Assembly (NCBI GenBank): GCA_963693365.1
Contig: CAVNZM010000009.1
Location: 8,494,001-8,558,000 of the forward strand
Reading direction: 5' to 3'
Source: Amoebidium appalachense
Taxonomy: Eukaryota; Ichthyosporea
DNA length: 64,000 bases
The position numbers were made by a program, and so were the translations under genes. Under the pieces are notes generated by a model. It searched no databases, had not been told where the DNA came from, and saw nothing but the letters and a program-made list of their open reading frames with translations. Each line of letters begins with the position of its first letter. Position 1 is the stretch's first letter. Of this stretch, positions 16,103 to 27,169 are shown in pieces.

Positions 16103-16767
16103 ATATTTTTGTATAATGTACATGTGGCGTACAGTATGCACCCGGGCCCCATATGTACACACAGTAGATGACGACTGATCAAGGTTGTACGTTAATGTTT
16201 GCGTACTCCCAAAGTTTACGCTCGATAACCTCATGAGACTTGGCGGCCCCGGGCCACTCGATCGACGACCATGTACATGTCCGGCATATGCTAACTCCGA
16301 TTTTCGGTGCACGTGCGCCAGCACCATTAAGTCGTATGATACTGCTGCGTTCCTATTGGACATACCATATTCCTCGAAATGACACCTGATCACGCGTGTT
16401 TAGATGTCGATCGCGGACTACCAGAGCCCGGAGAACGAGGTGATTTATGCTAACGCTGCTAAACCAAGATCGTTCCGTAACCCGGTTTCGTCTTGCGGTA
16501 GAGATCATACACCCCCCCCCCCCCCCCCCTCTCCCCCCCCCACGCCCCCCCTCCCCTCCCCCCCTCCCCCCCCCCCCCCCCCCCCCCCCCGCGGGCCCCT
16601 GAACAACGCAAACTATCACAGGCGCATACTGTCAATATTTTTGTGTAATGTACATGCGGCGTACAGTATGCACCCCGTATGTACACACGGTAGATGACGG
16701 CTGATCAAGGTTGTACGTTAATGTTTGCGTACTTTCAAAGTTTACCCTCGATATCAACCTCACGAGA
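16103..16767 (+). repeat. direct duplication upstream of the TE1 right gene
   Basis: About 135 bases at 16103-16240 recur at 16635-16767 with scattered differences (ATAATGTACATG(T/C)GGCGTACAGTATGCACC, GTTGTACGTTAATGTTTGCGTACT and beyond). The 530-base unit holds a possible exon (16404-16497, donor GCG|GTAGAG) and a C tract at 16511-16590. A duplicated promoter or first exon is possible. Confidence 0.6.
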
Positions 16768-16843
16768 CGCCGCCATAAAAGAACCATGTTGAACAGCGAA
16801 TGAGGGAGAATTCCTATTGGCGCATGCAGTACAATGCATGTCA

Positions 16844-16850
16844 TATAAAA
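16844..16850 (+). promoter_or_regulatory. TATA box of TE1 right gene
   Basis: TATAAAA lies 101 bases before the ATG at 16951, with an ATTGG (inverted CCAAT) at 16815-16819. The spacing suits an RNA polymerase II promoter with a short leader. Confidence 0.5.
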
Positions 16851-16950
16851 GCGGGATACACTCACGACCGCGCCACAATCAGACATGTGTTGTAGTACAT
16901 TGTGTACAGTGGTCCTTGGGTGAGTACCATGATATAGCCTAATCAACGCA

Positions 16951-18003
16951 ATGGCTTTAAGTTTGGCGAACGTGCAAAGGGTGGTGCTCAAGCCCGCCAG
17001 GAAGTATTCGGGTCAGAAACGACCTCCCGGTGCACAGACAACACGCACGAAAAGGCGAGACACAGCCCTTTCTGACGAAAACATAGAGTTGGCCGCATCG
17101 ACCCGAACTCCAAGGTGTTGCTCAAAGGGCAGATGTTTGGAATTGCACCCGTACTCGATTGACCAGGTTCGGGAGTCACGAACACTTTTATTTGAGATGT
17201 ACAGCCTGGCCGAAAGGAGAGTAAAACTGTGGGAGCTGGCTACAGCCCTAACACACGGGGATCGTTTGATCTAACAAGAACCCTAGAATTCATACACCGA
17301 AAGAGAGAGTTGGCCCAGGCTGGAGGAGCAGAACCAAAACAGGTACACACGCACACACACACACACACACGCACACACACGCACACACACACGCACACGC
17401 ACACGCACACACACGCACATACACACAACACACACACGTAGACACAAACACACACTCGCATACATTTGCAAATAGTTAGGAAGACTATTGAACAAATGAA
17501 CTCATTGAAGGACATGATTTGCATGACTTGTGTAAGGCCAATACCGTCCTAGAACCGGCAACCCCCCCCCCCCTCTCCCCTCTCTCTCCCCCCCCCCCCC
17601 CCCCCCCCCCCCTTCCTTCAAACACACAAACACCCTCATACACACAACGTGACCCACCCTGCCCTGGTATGTGCTGTTAGGCCTAGGTACGGTTGCACGA
17701 TGACATGGTCAATTTTATAGAAGTTTGCATGACGCGCATTTCCCCTTTAATAACTAACCAATACATACCAAACAGGTGGCTGTCGAGCCAGAGCCGATTG
17801 AGGATCCGCTGCCCAGCTTGCGGCAGGACAAGCCCTTCAAAGCACCATGCTCAGGGGCGTACCGGGGCCCTGGGAAACGGGCACGCTTGGCAGAGTGGAA
17901 GAATCCAAGCCCGTACTCAAACGCCAAGAAGGGTGAAATTGTTCTCATAATTGTCAACCCCACCGACAGTTACAACCCCGAGGCCATCCCCGAACCGGCG
18001 AAG

Positions 18004-18047
<44 letters not shown>

Positions 18048-19485
18048 ACTCCCCACACCCCCCCCCCCCCCCCCCCCCCACAAACCCCTTCCCCCCCACC
18101 CTCACCCCCCCTCTCCCCCTCTTTCTCCCCCCTCCCCCCTTCCTCCTGCCTTTCTCAAACCCCCCCCCCCCCTCCCCCCACCCTTCGCCCCCCCCCCCCC
18201 CCCCCCCCCCCACCGTGACCCGCCCATATTCACTTTAAACCCCTACACCCTCATACACACACCGTACCCGTCCTACTTCCATTCTCCCACTCTCCTCCCC
18301 TTGTATCCTTCGAGATCACTTCCTTCAACATGATTGAAGCAGAATCCGTTAACATATCGGCTGTTACTGTATACTTTACTATGGTAACTGTTGTGGAGTT
18401 CTGTTCCATAAATAGATGTGGAGACTGCATCGACTTTAGTACTAAGTTTTAAAACCTTCCTCCCCCCCCCCCCCCCCCCCCCCCCCACCACCACCACCCC
18501 CACCCCCCACCCCCCCCCCCTTCTCCACCCCCTTTCCCCCCTCAACTCTCTCCTCAACCCTCAACACCCCTAGACATACATGCACTTAAAATTATGCCCG
18601 GCACGAGTCACAAGTCTCACAAACACCTTCAAGGTGTCTTCTCAGTCCACATCGTCATTCAATAGACCCGCAAACCGCTGGACTTTGTTATGGCCCAAAA
18701 TCATGGAAACACACCCTAGAATCCTGTACTCGTTTACTTGTATGTTGTGTCTGTATTCTCCCCCCCCCCCAAAAAAAAAAAAAAAAAAAAAAAAAAAAAC
18801 ATACCCACATCCCATCCCACCACCCACCAACACTAACCCTTCATTATGTGTGTTTCTCTCAGCGACAATCTGTCTCTCCTACAAATAGTCTACCCCATTA
18901 GCAAACCCTTCATGCTATCTCATAATATGTCAAACAGTTCCTCACGGCCAATCCCCCCCCTCCCCCCCCCCCCCATCCCCACCCCCACCCCCACCCCCTC
19001 CACCACGCACACCCCCACACATCCCCACACACACGCACATGCGCAAAAACACTATACCGTATAGGTGCACCAGCCGTAGACGAATCCCCTGAGGAGCAGG
19101 ATGGTGCAGACTCACCCGATTCAGGTGAGGACCCCCCCCCCCCCCCCCCAAAAAAAAAAAAAAAAAAAATAAAGAATAAAAATAAAAAATAAAAAATAAA
19201 AAATAAAAAGAACAAAAGCAAAACAAAACAAATAAATAAAAGAAAACCATAACCCTATAATCCATTTCCTGACTTTCTTGCTTCTTGATCTTGCAAAAAG
19301 GTAAAATGAACACGATTGAATGACAGGAGTGTAACTTGCTTAGGCCAATACCATCCCCGAACTGACAACCCATATTTGATCAACCCAAAACAATACGTTT
19401 CCGAGCTTTAAAGCAGATAATTTAAACATGTACACAGAGACAGACGTCCACACATGCACATGCACATGCACATGAACACGCACAT

Positions 19486-19563
<78 letters not shown>

Positions 19564-20221
19564 AAACACAAACCAGCACACGGCCAATGACATGCACGGG
19601 TGCCCCCCCCCCCCCCCCCCCCCCCCACAAACATGGCATACCCCCCTCCCCCCCCTCCCCCCCCCCTCCCCCCCCCCCCCCACACACACACATCAGACCA
19701 CCACAAACACCACAACCACCACCACCTCCACATTTCCTATGGGCATGGGCAGAAAAACGACAATGGTGATATAATTTTCGACTTGAAAGAAGTTACAAAC
19801 TCCTTCTGAGGCTTCCCCACCCACACCAACAAAATCATTTCGAATCATTATCTGAGCATTGGCTCTGAACTCGGACTGACATTCACAATGCAGACATCAA
19901 CAGCGCAGAGAGCAATAGCAACAACGACAACATCAAGAACCCCGGCAGTGTGGCCAGCAAATCAGATGGTGACACCAACAGTCTCCAAAACGACGTGTCA
20001 AGTGATTTAGAAAACGAACCGCTCGTGATGTCAAAGACGGGTACGTATCTCGACTGGCATTATTCCATAGCCTGTTTCCATAGCCTGTTTGTGGTGATGC
20101 TAAACGGGCTTTTGGGAGACAAATGTCTATGCCATTTTCTGTGCAGTGTATGTGCTTCATGTCCGGTGAAAAGGGAAGGGAGGTAGGGCAAGAGGGAGAG
20201 AGAGAGAGGGGGGGGGGGAGA

Positions 20222-20289
<68 letters not shown>

Positions 20290-20602
20290 GGGGGGAGAGA
20301 GCGACAGCGAGTGAGAGGGGGAGAAGAGATGATGATAGAGAGGGAGATAGAGATAGAGATAGACAGCAAGAGAGAGAGTGACAGAGAGAAAGCTTGTGTG
20401 AGTGTGTGTGTGAAATTCATGAAGCACGTATGCAGGAATTTTTGAGGGTTGGTTGTAACTAAAGTTGTATCGTTACCCATCAGGACAAACACACAAGCGC
20501 CGAGCATCTACGGAGGTGCCAGTCCCCGCAAAACGACCAAGGGTACCCATATACAGCATCAAGAAAAAAATACCATCCTTCGGAAACCCTCGCAAGGGAT
20601 AG
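16951..20602 (+). CDS. TE1 right gene: multi-exon, Cys motif, acidic middle, basic C terminus
   Basis: The first ORF (16951-17274) starts [10 protein letters not shown] and carries a CCSKGRC motif at residues 56-62 followed by a helical [17 protein letters not shown] stretch. This layout recalls the N-terminal Cys segment of some uncharacterised transposon-encoded proteins, a weak comparison. A second frame continues to donor CAG|GTACAC at 17342, offset by one base, so an indel or missed intron is needed. Further exons are 17776-18003 (228 bp, ends AAG|GTCCCC), 19075-19124, 19894-20040 and 20484-20602. The last three fit each other's phases exactly (one base carried each time) and end at TAG 20600-20602. 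The C terminus has KRR...AKRPRV...KKK, a bipartite nuclear-localisation-like pattern. At least one exon between 18003 and 19075 is missing from this model. Function unknown. Confidence 0.55.
18004..19074 (+). repeat. intronic C tracts, A tract and CA runs
   Basis: Long C runs at 18007-18080, 18170-18210, 18460-18520 and 18760-18800 (C then A) fill the space between exons. One missing 3n+1 exon is expected here but not identified; 18580-18750 is the only non-repetitive stretch. Confidence 0.6.
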
Positions 20603-21717
20603 TAATATTCTGTATGGTGTCTGTTATAACTCGAATGACCGTCAATAGACCTTCACACGAATGCGTATGGTATTGCTATCCTTGGAATGAAATCGTAATT
20701 GGCATACTTCGTTATAGCAAACTGCCTCCACGGTGTAGATATGTTGACTTACGACAAAGAGTCCTGGCCTCTCCATTGTGTTAAACGACCTTATATGAAT
20801 GAGAGATTCTTCTTGTTATGAATATATTTCGGCAACGGACACCCTGGAAATTTCGTAGTATGTCTTAATTAAATGTTGGAGTACTCGTGTGTGTTGTGTT
20901 GTCTGTTTTCTTTCGATGAATTCAAACGGTCCCAGTGTACTTCATATACAAAACCACCCCGTACTTTCAAAGTCTGGTCGATATTTTGAGCATTTACAAT
21001 ATTTGGTTGATTAGTATGTTCTGCTCTAGGAAATGGACTCTCAGAATCCATGAAGTCTGTTTTTCTTTCTACTTATGAGTGCGTTACGATGGTGTCTGCA
21101 GGGAGAAGTAGACTCTCCGAGTCCAGGGAATGAGTTTTACCTTCTTCATATGAGTGCATTTTGATGGTGTCTTGCAGGGGGGATTAGACTCTCAGAGTCC
21201 CCTGACCATGATTTTATATTCCATAGACGTTCGTTCTGAGTCCGTTATCCATTTCTCTTCTGCTTGTCCCAATCTCCAGACACATGTTTTCCCTTCTTAT
21301 TTTCAGGTGTTGGTTCGTGAAATTTGGCACACTGCATGGTCTTCCTGGTAACCCTGTAAGCACAAATAGGCGCGCGGCAAGCATGTAAGCATGTGTTAGC
21401 TCATGTATGATCTATCGAAAACGGTAAACCACAGGCCTGTCTGCCGATTTTGCTTGTATCTAAGCCGGCTAGAATAATTCTCCGGTTCCCTGTGTACATA
21501 TATGAAATCGGTCCATTTAATAAGATTGGAAGGCAGGTGTGTTCTGCCGGCAGTGCCGGCAGGGTTTTGGTTTAAACCTGAGATGAGCTATAATGACAGC
21601 GTTCGACTGGTGTTTCCTTCCCTTCCCTTCCCTTTGCATCTTGCCTCCGTGTTTGCCGATTGCCTTTTGACATCAGTAAATCATTCCCATTTCATGGGAA
21701 GTTGCACCTACCGGTCC
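20603..21717. other. TE1 right subterminal region, no gene recognised
   Basis: It is AT-rich with no coding-like frame. It holds a threefold repeat of about 75 bases at about 21036-21200 and a short CCCTT run at 21617. Confidence 0.55.
21036..21200. repeat. three spaced palindromes GACTCTCnGAGTCC in TE1 right subterminal region
   Basis: GACTCTCAGAATCC (21036), GACTCTCCGAGTCC (21110) and GACTCTCAGAGTCC (21187) recur at 74 and 77 bases, with ATGAGTGC and GATGGTGTCT between them. They mirror the palindrome triplet near the left end but with a different core. Confidence 0.5.
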
Positions 21718-21805
21718 TAGCATTTTACTATACAGACAACTATATAGATAGGCTGTTGTGGATTACCCAACATTGTAAAGTTTACAATTTCTCCCATTAT
21801 GTGTT
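21718..21805 (-). repeat. TE1 right terminal inverted repeat
   Basis: Reverse complement of the left end: AACACATAATGGGAG and onward. It ends at 21805, directly before the second CTGT (21806-21809). Confidence 0.8.
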
Positions 21806-22574
21806 CTGTGCCCATACAACAGTCTAAAGTTCGTGGTGGTGGTGCGCCGGCAGCGAGTTTTATTTTACACGTTGCGATATTTGACGCATCTACCGGGAGG
21901 TGAATACCTGTGGTGGTAATTAATACGCGAGAAACAGCTGTCTCCTCCGCACTCCCACGCAACCACCACACCGGAATACTGCACCTGCGATTTCCCTTAG
22001 CATACATGAACGAAAGTTCTGCAGCACCGTAATCAATTCGTCCCTGTTGTGGCCCCATGAAATCAACACCTAATAAGGCATCATATGGTAGATTATCAAT
22101 CACATGCCATCTGTGCACCACTAGAGCAGATTCGTTGGGAATGGCGAGAGTGAGAGATATACTTCCTTGGCATGTCATTTCGTTACTTTGTGCATCCAGT
22201 ACACTAAAATTAGGAACATGCTGAATTCGTTTTCTTGCCACTACAGGGAGAGATTCGTAAAATGCTGTGCTTATACAGCTATGGCTAGCACCAGAGTCGA
22301 CAACTACTGTGACTAGCTTCCCATGCACATACATTCGCGCAAGTGTGGCTGTGCATTTATTTTCGTGGGTTAATGTGCACACAGTGGCATTTTCATGCCG
22401 TGGTTCTGCAATGGAGGAGTGCACACGGTCAGCAAAATGCACATTTTTCTTTTTGCGCGGGGGCGGGGTGTGCGTGTGCATGGGGGGGGTCAGTACACGG
22501 GGGTAACTGTTCGTGGGGGGGTGGGGCACATGCAGATTCGTGGGAGGGCTCCGAGACAACAGAAATTTCCGCAC
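21806..22574 (-). pseudogene. gypsy protease segment of pol (cut by TE1)
   Basis: An aspartic protease that would process the gag-pol polyprotein. Visible are VVDSGASHSC (catalytic DSG) and YDALLGVDFM, the usual second motif. The frame opens with a Pro/His-rich stretch, and its first ATG-like codon is not convincing. It is in the +1 frame relative to the gag stop at 22687, so a frameshift or reinitiation would be needed for expression. The coding frame runs into TE1, where it ends in foreign codons and a stop at 21717; the native frame would continue into 6660. Confidence 0.9.
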
Positions 22575-22686
22575 CAGTAGATTTATTTTGCAATTTATCT
22601 GCCAGAGGGGAACACAGTTCCAGCTCTGCTATTAAATCAAATACATTATGTTCTACTGGGGAGAGACCAGTCCCTTGCCCGCCTTC

Positions 22687-23784
22687 CTATTCTACACGTG
22701 CTCTCTTGAACTTGGCCCGATTAGCCTCAATCTCTGCCTTGCGGGTTCCCTTCTTAAAGTTGGGGTCGTACTTGGGGCAAATTGGTGACCCCCCAAAGTG
22801 CCCCTTCTGCTTGCAGGAGTGGCATTCGAATTTGAGGGCCGGGCACGTCTTGCCTTCGGCGTGGCTGCCGTACTTGCACCCACGGTTGCAGGGGGTGGTG
22901 CCCATGCGCGAAAAAATAGACGGCTTCTCGCTGGCACCAGATCCACCACCGGGTTGCTGTTTTGTGGGGGGTTTCTGTGTTAGAATGGTGGATGGGGTTC
23001 GTGTGTGCCTGTCTCTTTCTTTTTCTGCGAGATAGGCAACAACTCCAGACAGGGTCAATTCTTCTTCTTTTCGTGTTTGTCTGAGTTGATATTTGCGAAA
23101 TTCTTGTTCGTCTTCCCCACCCAATCGGTGAGACAAATCCAAAATTTGGTGTGCCTCAGACTTAAGGGGGTACACACGTGCCCACAAACGCGCATGCCTG
23201 CTTGCAAATTCGGCCACCTTTTGCTTGCCTTGTTTGAGTGCATTTAATTCGGCACTGAGTGCCTCTTGCACACGCTGGTCGTGAAATTTCGTAACTAGTG
23301 CATGTGCAAATGCATCAAACGTGAGTTCTCCCTGTGTCCTGGTAAAATTCGTGTACCACACACGGGCGGGGGAAGCAAGAGGAAAGCACTGCACCGCCCA
23401 GCGAACAGCAAGTGTGGGGGGGACCCCTGCAATGCAAAACATCTGCTGGGAAAATTCGTGCAGCCATTCAATCACCGTGCATTTATCCTGCAAGTCACCC
23501 TTGTATTCTGGTAGTTTCAATGCAGCCAAGATGGGGCCGTATTCGGATGCATGCAACTGGCGGAGAGGGTGCAACCACAGTTTTTCGTGCTCTGCAAAGT
23601 GCTTGTTCAATATAGACCCAGCCTTACCTCCTGAGCCTGTGCTGACATCAGAGCCTCTCGGGCGACTTGGCGTGCCTGCCAGTCCACCTGCAGACGCCAG
23701 AGGGGATCCTGCAAGGGGGATTTCGTTAAATACGGGTGCTTTAGGCTGGTCGAAGTGATCTTCTTCATGCACTTTCGCAGTCAT
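22687..23784 (-). CDS. gypsy gag (capsid and zinc knuckle)
   Basis: This 365-residue protein would form the capsid and bind element RNA. A capsid-like region (WLHEFSQQMF, ARVWYTNFTRTQGELTFDAF) is followed near the C terminus by CHSCKQKGHFGGSPIC, a CX2CX4HX6C variant of the retroviral zinc knuckle, and by a basic tail. An additional Cys-rich segment (CNRGCKYGSH) precedes it. The ATG overlaps the stop of the upstream ORF as ATGA. No internal stop is present. Confidence 0.9.
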   Translation of the reverse strand: MTAKVHEEDHFDQPKAPVFNEIPLAGSPLASAGGLAGTPSRPRGSDVSTGSGGKAGSILNKHFAEHEKLWLHPLRQLHASEYGPILAALKLPEYKGDLQDKCTVIEWLHEFSQQMFCIAGVPPTLAVRWAVQCFPLASPARVWYTNFTRTQGELTFDAFAHALVTKFHDQRVQEALSAELNALKQGKQKVAEFASRHARLWARVYPLKSEAHQILDLSHRLGGEDEQEFRKYQLRQTRKEEELTLSGVVAYLAEKERDRHTRTPSTILTQKPPTKQQPGGGSGASEKPSIFSRMGTTPCNRGCKYGSHAEGKTCPALKFECHSCKQKGHFGGSPICPKYDPNFKKGTRKAEIEANRAKFKRARVE

Positions 23785-24686
23785 GTGTTCGTTTTCGTTT
23801 GTGGGTGTGTCTTCGTAACTTTGTTCGTGTTTTTCTTCATTTCAGCATCAGAATCAGTGTAGCTGAGTGTGCGCGCAAGCACATCCTTATATGTAAATTT
23901 AGTGGGGGGTGCGGGAGGTGCAATTACCTTGGGATCAGTGCACCCAGATGGGACCGGGGACAAAGGCTTCTTGCCTGTGGTGGGTGGGGGAGGACGGGGG
24001 GTGGTGGGCACCGTCGTATTTTTCACACGTGCCTCAGCCACCAACTGTGCTTCCCGCTCCAACTCAGACCATTTCGCGGACGTGCACAACATTCTAGACA
24101 GTGTGGTGTCTTCCATCTGCGAAATCTCACTGTAAATCTGCGCGACATCAGCTTCGAGGTCCATCACAGGCCGCCCAGCATTGATTGCAGTTTGAATGGC
24201 ACGTCTCAGAGTTTCAATACGATAGAACTTGGAGAGAACACGGCCCCGCACCTCTGCCAGAGCTGTGGCAGTGTCCCGGTCTTGTTTCGTTTTTTCCTTC
24301 GTTGCTACTTGAAGTTCGTTCGTGTGTTTGTTGGTGTTCGTGTGTTCGTTGGTGTTCGTATGTTCGTTGGTTTTCGTGTGTTCGTTGCGCTTCGTTTTGT
24401 CTTTGGGTTTCGTGCTTTCGTTGGGCTTCGTTTGTTCGTTGCCAGTGGGCTTCGTAGTTGCCTTTGTGTTCGTGTGTGTGTTGGGTTTTGTGATCGTGTT
24501 CGGTTTCTGGGGAGCACGAGGCTGTGTAGGGGGAGGGGTGGGGAGTGTTTTCGTGCCCTGCCCCGGAGTCTTGGCTTTCTTCTGCGTTGGGGGCGGCGGT
24601 TTGACTGCGGTAGGCTTCTTGGTGTCACATGTCAGTTTGCTTTCATTGTCCGAGAGTACAGGGTAGTCGTCAAATTCGCCCGCCAT
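23781..24686 (-). CDS. extra ORF upstream of gag in the gypsy element
   Basis: It encodes a 301-residue hydrophilic protein starting MAGEFDDYPVL. A Pro/Lys/Thr-rich N-terminal part is followed by degenerate short repeats of the type TNEHTNTN and KPxxxTK, then a more ordered C-terminal half (YRIETLRRAIQTAIN, LEADVAQIYSEISQME, WSELEREAQLVAEARV) likely to be helical. It lies 52 bases after the 5' LTR, so it is the first ORF of the genomic RNA. Its stop overlaps the gag start (ATGA), suggesting coupled reinitiation. It could be a separate N-terminal gag ORF. No known domain is recognised. Confidence 0.75.
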   Translation of the reverse strand: MAGEFDDYPVLSDNESKLTCDTKKPTAVKPPPPTQKKAKTPGQGTKTLPTPPPTQPRAPQKPNTITKPNTHTNTKATTKPTGNEQTKPNESTKPKDKTKRNEHTKTNEHTNTNEHTNTNKHTNELQVATKEKTKQDRDTATALAEVRGRVLSKFYRIETLRRAIQTAINAGRPVMDLEADVAQIYSEISQMEDTTLSRMLCTSAKWSELEREAQLVAEARVKNTTVPTTPRPPPPTTGKKPLSPVPSGCTDPKVIAPPAPPTKFTYKDVLARTLSYTDSDAEMKKNTNKVTKTHPQTKTNT

Positions 24687-24719
24687 GGTTGAAGAGATTC
24701 TTGAAAGATGTGAGATTCT

Positions 24720-24738
24720 GGAACTGCGCGGTCGCCAA
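24720..24738 (-). promoter_or_regulatory. gypsy primer-binding site (candidate)
   Basis: Directly after the 5' LTR the - strand reads TTGGCGACCGCGCAGTTCC. A TGGCGACC start is common in primer-binding sites that pair with a tRNA 3' end; the matching tRNA cannot be named here. Confidence 0.55.
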
Positions 24739-25348
24739 TGTAAACAGTTGAACTAGTTGGGATAAGGCAGAGAACAACTGAATCAGAATAAAGACAGAGA
24801 ACGGGTAGTAAGGCACACGCGGCCAGGTTACTATTTAATGTGCTCGTTCAGAGTGATCCCCCGTACTGGGACGGCTTGTTTATATAGCCCCCAGGTTCCG
24901 GATCATCTGGATGGGTGGCATTGATGCCTTCGTGACTTCTGACCAGTCAGAAGAGTGCGGTCGTCTTTATGTGCACACAGTGCACCAATAACATGAAGCT
25001 AACTAAAAGGATAACTTTGTGGCAAATGATTGGTCAATACTTAAGCCCGTTTAGGTTTATGCAACTGGGTCTGATTTCCTTATTGGTTCCGTTCGTTTAG
25101 CTATAGATGTCGCCTCCGTAGTGGATGAGACTTGCATTCCTATCCTAGCGGTTCTCGAATTCTATTGGTTCATACTGACTGCACGGCCACTGCATATTGC
25201 CGGCGCCGCGGCTCAGTCGTGAGCCGCAGCCCGCGGCTGTCGCGTGTGATATTGATCTGATCATATGTACACAATATCTACGTGATCACTATGATATGTA
25301 CAGTATATTCGTAATAGTAAACATGTACGGCGTGTACAGATGTTTACA
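24739..25348 (-). repeat. gypsy 5' LTR (right), 610 bp
   Basis: On the - strand it carries a TATATAAA box (24886-24879), the likely promoter of the element. It differs from the left LTR at one base. Confidence 0.96.
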
Positions 25349-25353
25349 CCTAC
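25349..25353. repeat. target-site duplication CCTAC (right copy)
   Basis: Matches 1957-1961. Confidence 0.95.
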
Positions 25354-25497
25354 CTACCAGGACCCCTCAACCATCTGGCCGATGCCATTTCTCGTAACCA
25401 ACTTCCCCGGGCCCGACGACTCCGACCTTCCCTGCAACCGGAGCCCTGCCCCTTCCCCTCCTGGGTCCACGAGTTCCTATCCCTCCCCTTGGGCTAA
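25354..25497 (+). pseudogene. DIRS RNase H, 3' end
   Basis: In phase with the frame interrupted at 1961, it reads LPGPLNHLADAISRN, the usual end of DIRS RNase H (LPGxxNxxADxLSR), then an Arg/Pro-rich tail and TAA at 25495. A C tract of 20 bases follows. Confidence 0.9.
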
Positions 25498-25518
25498 CCC
25501 CCCCCCCCCCCCCCCCCA

Positions 25519-26585
25519 GATCTCCCGTTCCGGAGCAACGCTGGCAGATTGGCCCCCCACTTTGCTCCGGCCGAGCTGCTTCGAGCCACCACTACCCTGC
25601 AGGAATGCCAGGCCCTGAGTCTCAACCTCGACTCTCGGGCCTTTTACTCCCAGGTGCAAAAAGTGTTCATCGATTTCTGTGTGGCCTCTCGGCTGCAATC
25701 CCCCTCCGGGTCCTCCCTCCCGGCCTCCCCACACACCGTGCAACTTTTTCTCGCCTGGTGTGCCCAACTCGTCGAGGGGTACAGGCCTCTTCCTTAACCA
25801 GCTACAATTCGGCCATCACCAGGCTCCACCTCGACATGGGCCTCCCTGCTCCCTACCCCCACGACAAGTCTCTGGCCTGGTTCCTACGGGGGGTGGGCAG
25901 ATGGCAGCTTTCTCACAACATCCGACCCCGCTCATCCACCAGGGAACCCCTCCTGCCCTCCCACCTCAGCCTACTTCATGGCCAGTGCCCCACCAAGGCC
26001 TCCTCGGCCAATCTCCGGCTATGGACGGCCCTCATCGTCGGTTTCTGTGGTCTCCTCCGTTCAGGGGAATTTACCTCCAAGACCCTGACTTCTTTCGACC
26101 CGTCCCGTCACGTTAAACGGAAAGACGTGACCTTCACCTACACCCCCACCGGTACTTTGTCCCATGCCACCCTCCACCTGCCAACCTCTAAGACGGATGT
26201 ACAGGCCCGAGGTGTCAACGTCACTCTAGCTGCCCTGCCCCTCACCCACTTCTCCCCAGCCCATCTCCTCCGGCAGTTCCTGGATACAACGTCCGGTCAA
26301 CCCGACGACCCCCTCTTCAGTCTCGGTGGCATCCCCTACGCCAAGAGTGCTTTCTCTGCCGACTTCCGTGCCCTCCTCTCCCGGGCAGGCCTCTCACCCT
26401 CCCGGTTTGCCGGACACAGCCTCCGCATCGGGGGGGCCACAGCACTGGCTGAGGCCGGGGTCGACGACTCCCGGATCAAACAACTCGGCAGGTGGTCCTC
26501 CGACTGTTTCCTGATCTATACCCGACTTCGTCCGGCCTCCATTGCTGCCACCACCACACGTGTATTCGCCTCTATTCTTAAGTGA
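25519..26585 (+). pseudogene. DIRS/PAT tyrosine recombinase (one frameshift)
   Basis: This enzyme integrates the circular DNA copy of DIRS-type elements. The frame opens after a C tract ending CCCCAG, in register with the preceding RT stop. The N-terminal SAM-like part reads to about 25785, where a one-base shift in a GGGG run moves the rest into another frame. Downstream are the catalytic residues: GLLRSGEF (first Arg), GHSLRIGGAT (HxxR) and FLIYTR (nucleophile Tyr), with stop TGA at 26583-26585. The C-terminal frame alone spans 25605-26585. Because the break is a single base in a homopolymer, a sequencing error is possible; otherwise it is a pseudogene. Confidence 0.9.
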
Positions 26586-26613
26586 AACCTTTGGAGCAAG
26601 CATACTGCTCTCG

Positions 26614-26702
26614 TGCCGTGGTTTACAACCATTGCAGGTTCACTTTCGTCCAAGGGGATGTCCCCCTAGAGGCAACACACGTCCCGGAGTAGTTTTCATA
26701 GA
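26614..26702 (+). repeat. PAT-type split repeat, B1 copy (89 bp)
   Basis: It starts TGCCGTGGTTTACAACC and ends near TAGTTTTCATAGA, 29 bases after the recombinase stop. It is repeated almost exactly at 27170-27258. Confidence 0.85.
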
Positions 26703-27169
26703 GGTTTTATTTGTGGAAATTATTGACATAAATATTTTTCTGGGTAAACACGTAGGATGGGTGTCCGATATCAACAGACTTCGTTTCATGTCTTAGCAGT
26801 TCGCGTTCGGCTGCCCGCATACGGGCACCTATTAGCCGATCAAAACATCAGATTCCACAGATCACTAGACCGAGTTTGATTGGCTCAGGATAAGATTTCA
26901 CATAACACTAGATCGGTTTTGATTGGCTCAGTTCGGTAGCCTTAGGTATATAAGCACGACAGTTTTTAGCAGATCAGCAAGCAACAACACATCTTCTGTG
27001 TTTAGCACCTACAGCTTTACAGCTATATTTTCTTTTTCACCCACCCACCTACACCCTACACTCAACCCCATTGATCCGCACATACGTGCTGTTTTTTCAC
27101 GGGGCGAAGACTTCCCCCGTTTTTTGGGCACAAGGACCTCACGGATCAATAAATTGATGACTGGGGGCC
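26703..27169 (+). repeat. A2 terminal segment of PAT/DIRS element with promoter
   Basis: 467 bases lie between the two B copies. It contains two ATTGGCTCAG boxes (inverted CCAAT), a TATATAAG box at 26947-26954 and downstream CT-rich leader-like sequence. In PAT elements the order is A1-ORFs-B1-A2-B2; the A1 copy would lie left of the window. The last 188 bases recur inverted at 63819-64000. Confidence 0.75.

Noticed and set aside
15163-16116. Frames of SLSLSL, PPPP and YIYIYI type of up to 208 codons
   Set aside because: Pure simple-sequence artefacts; the same holds for similar frames at 33-36 kb, 50.2-50.6 kb, 56.4-56.7 kb and 62.6-62.9 kb.
22343-23035. + strand frames opposite the gypsy gag and protease
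   Set aside because: Antisense shadows of well-supported coding sequence with no motifs.
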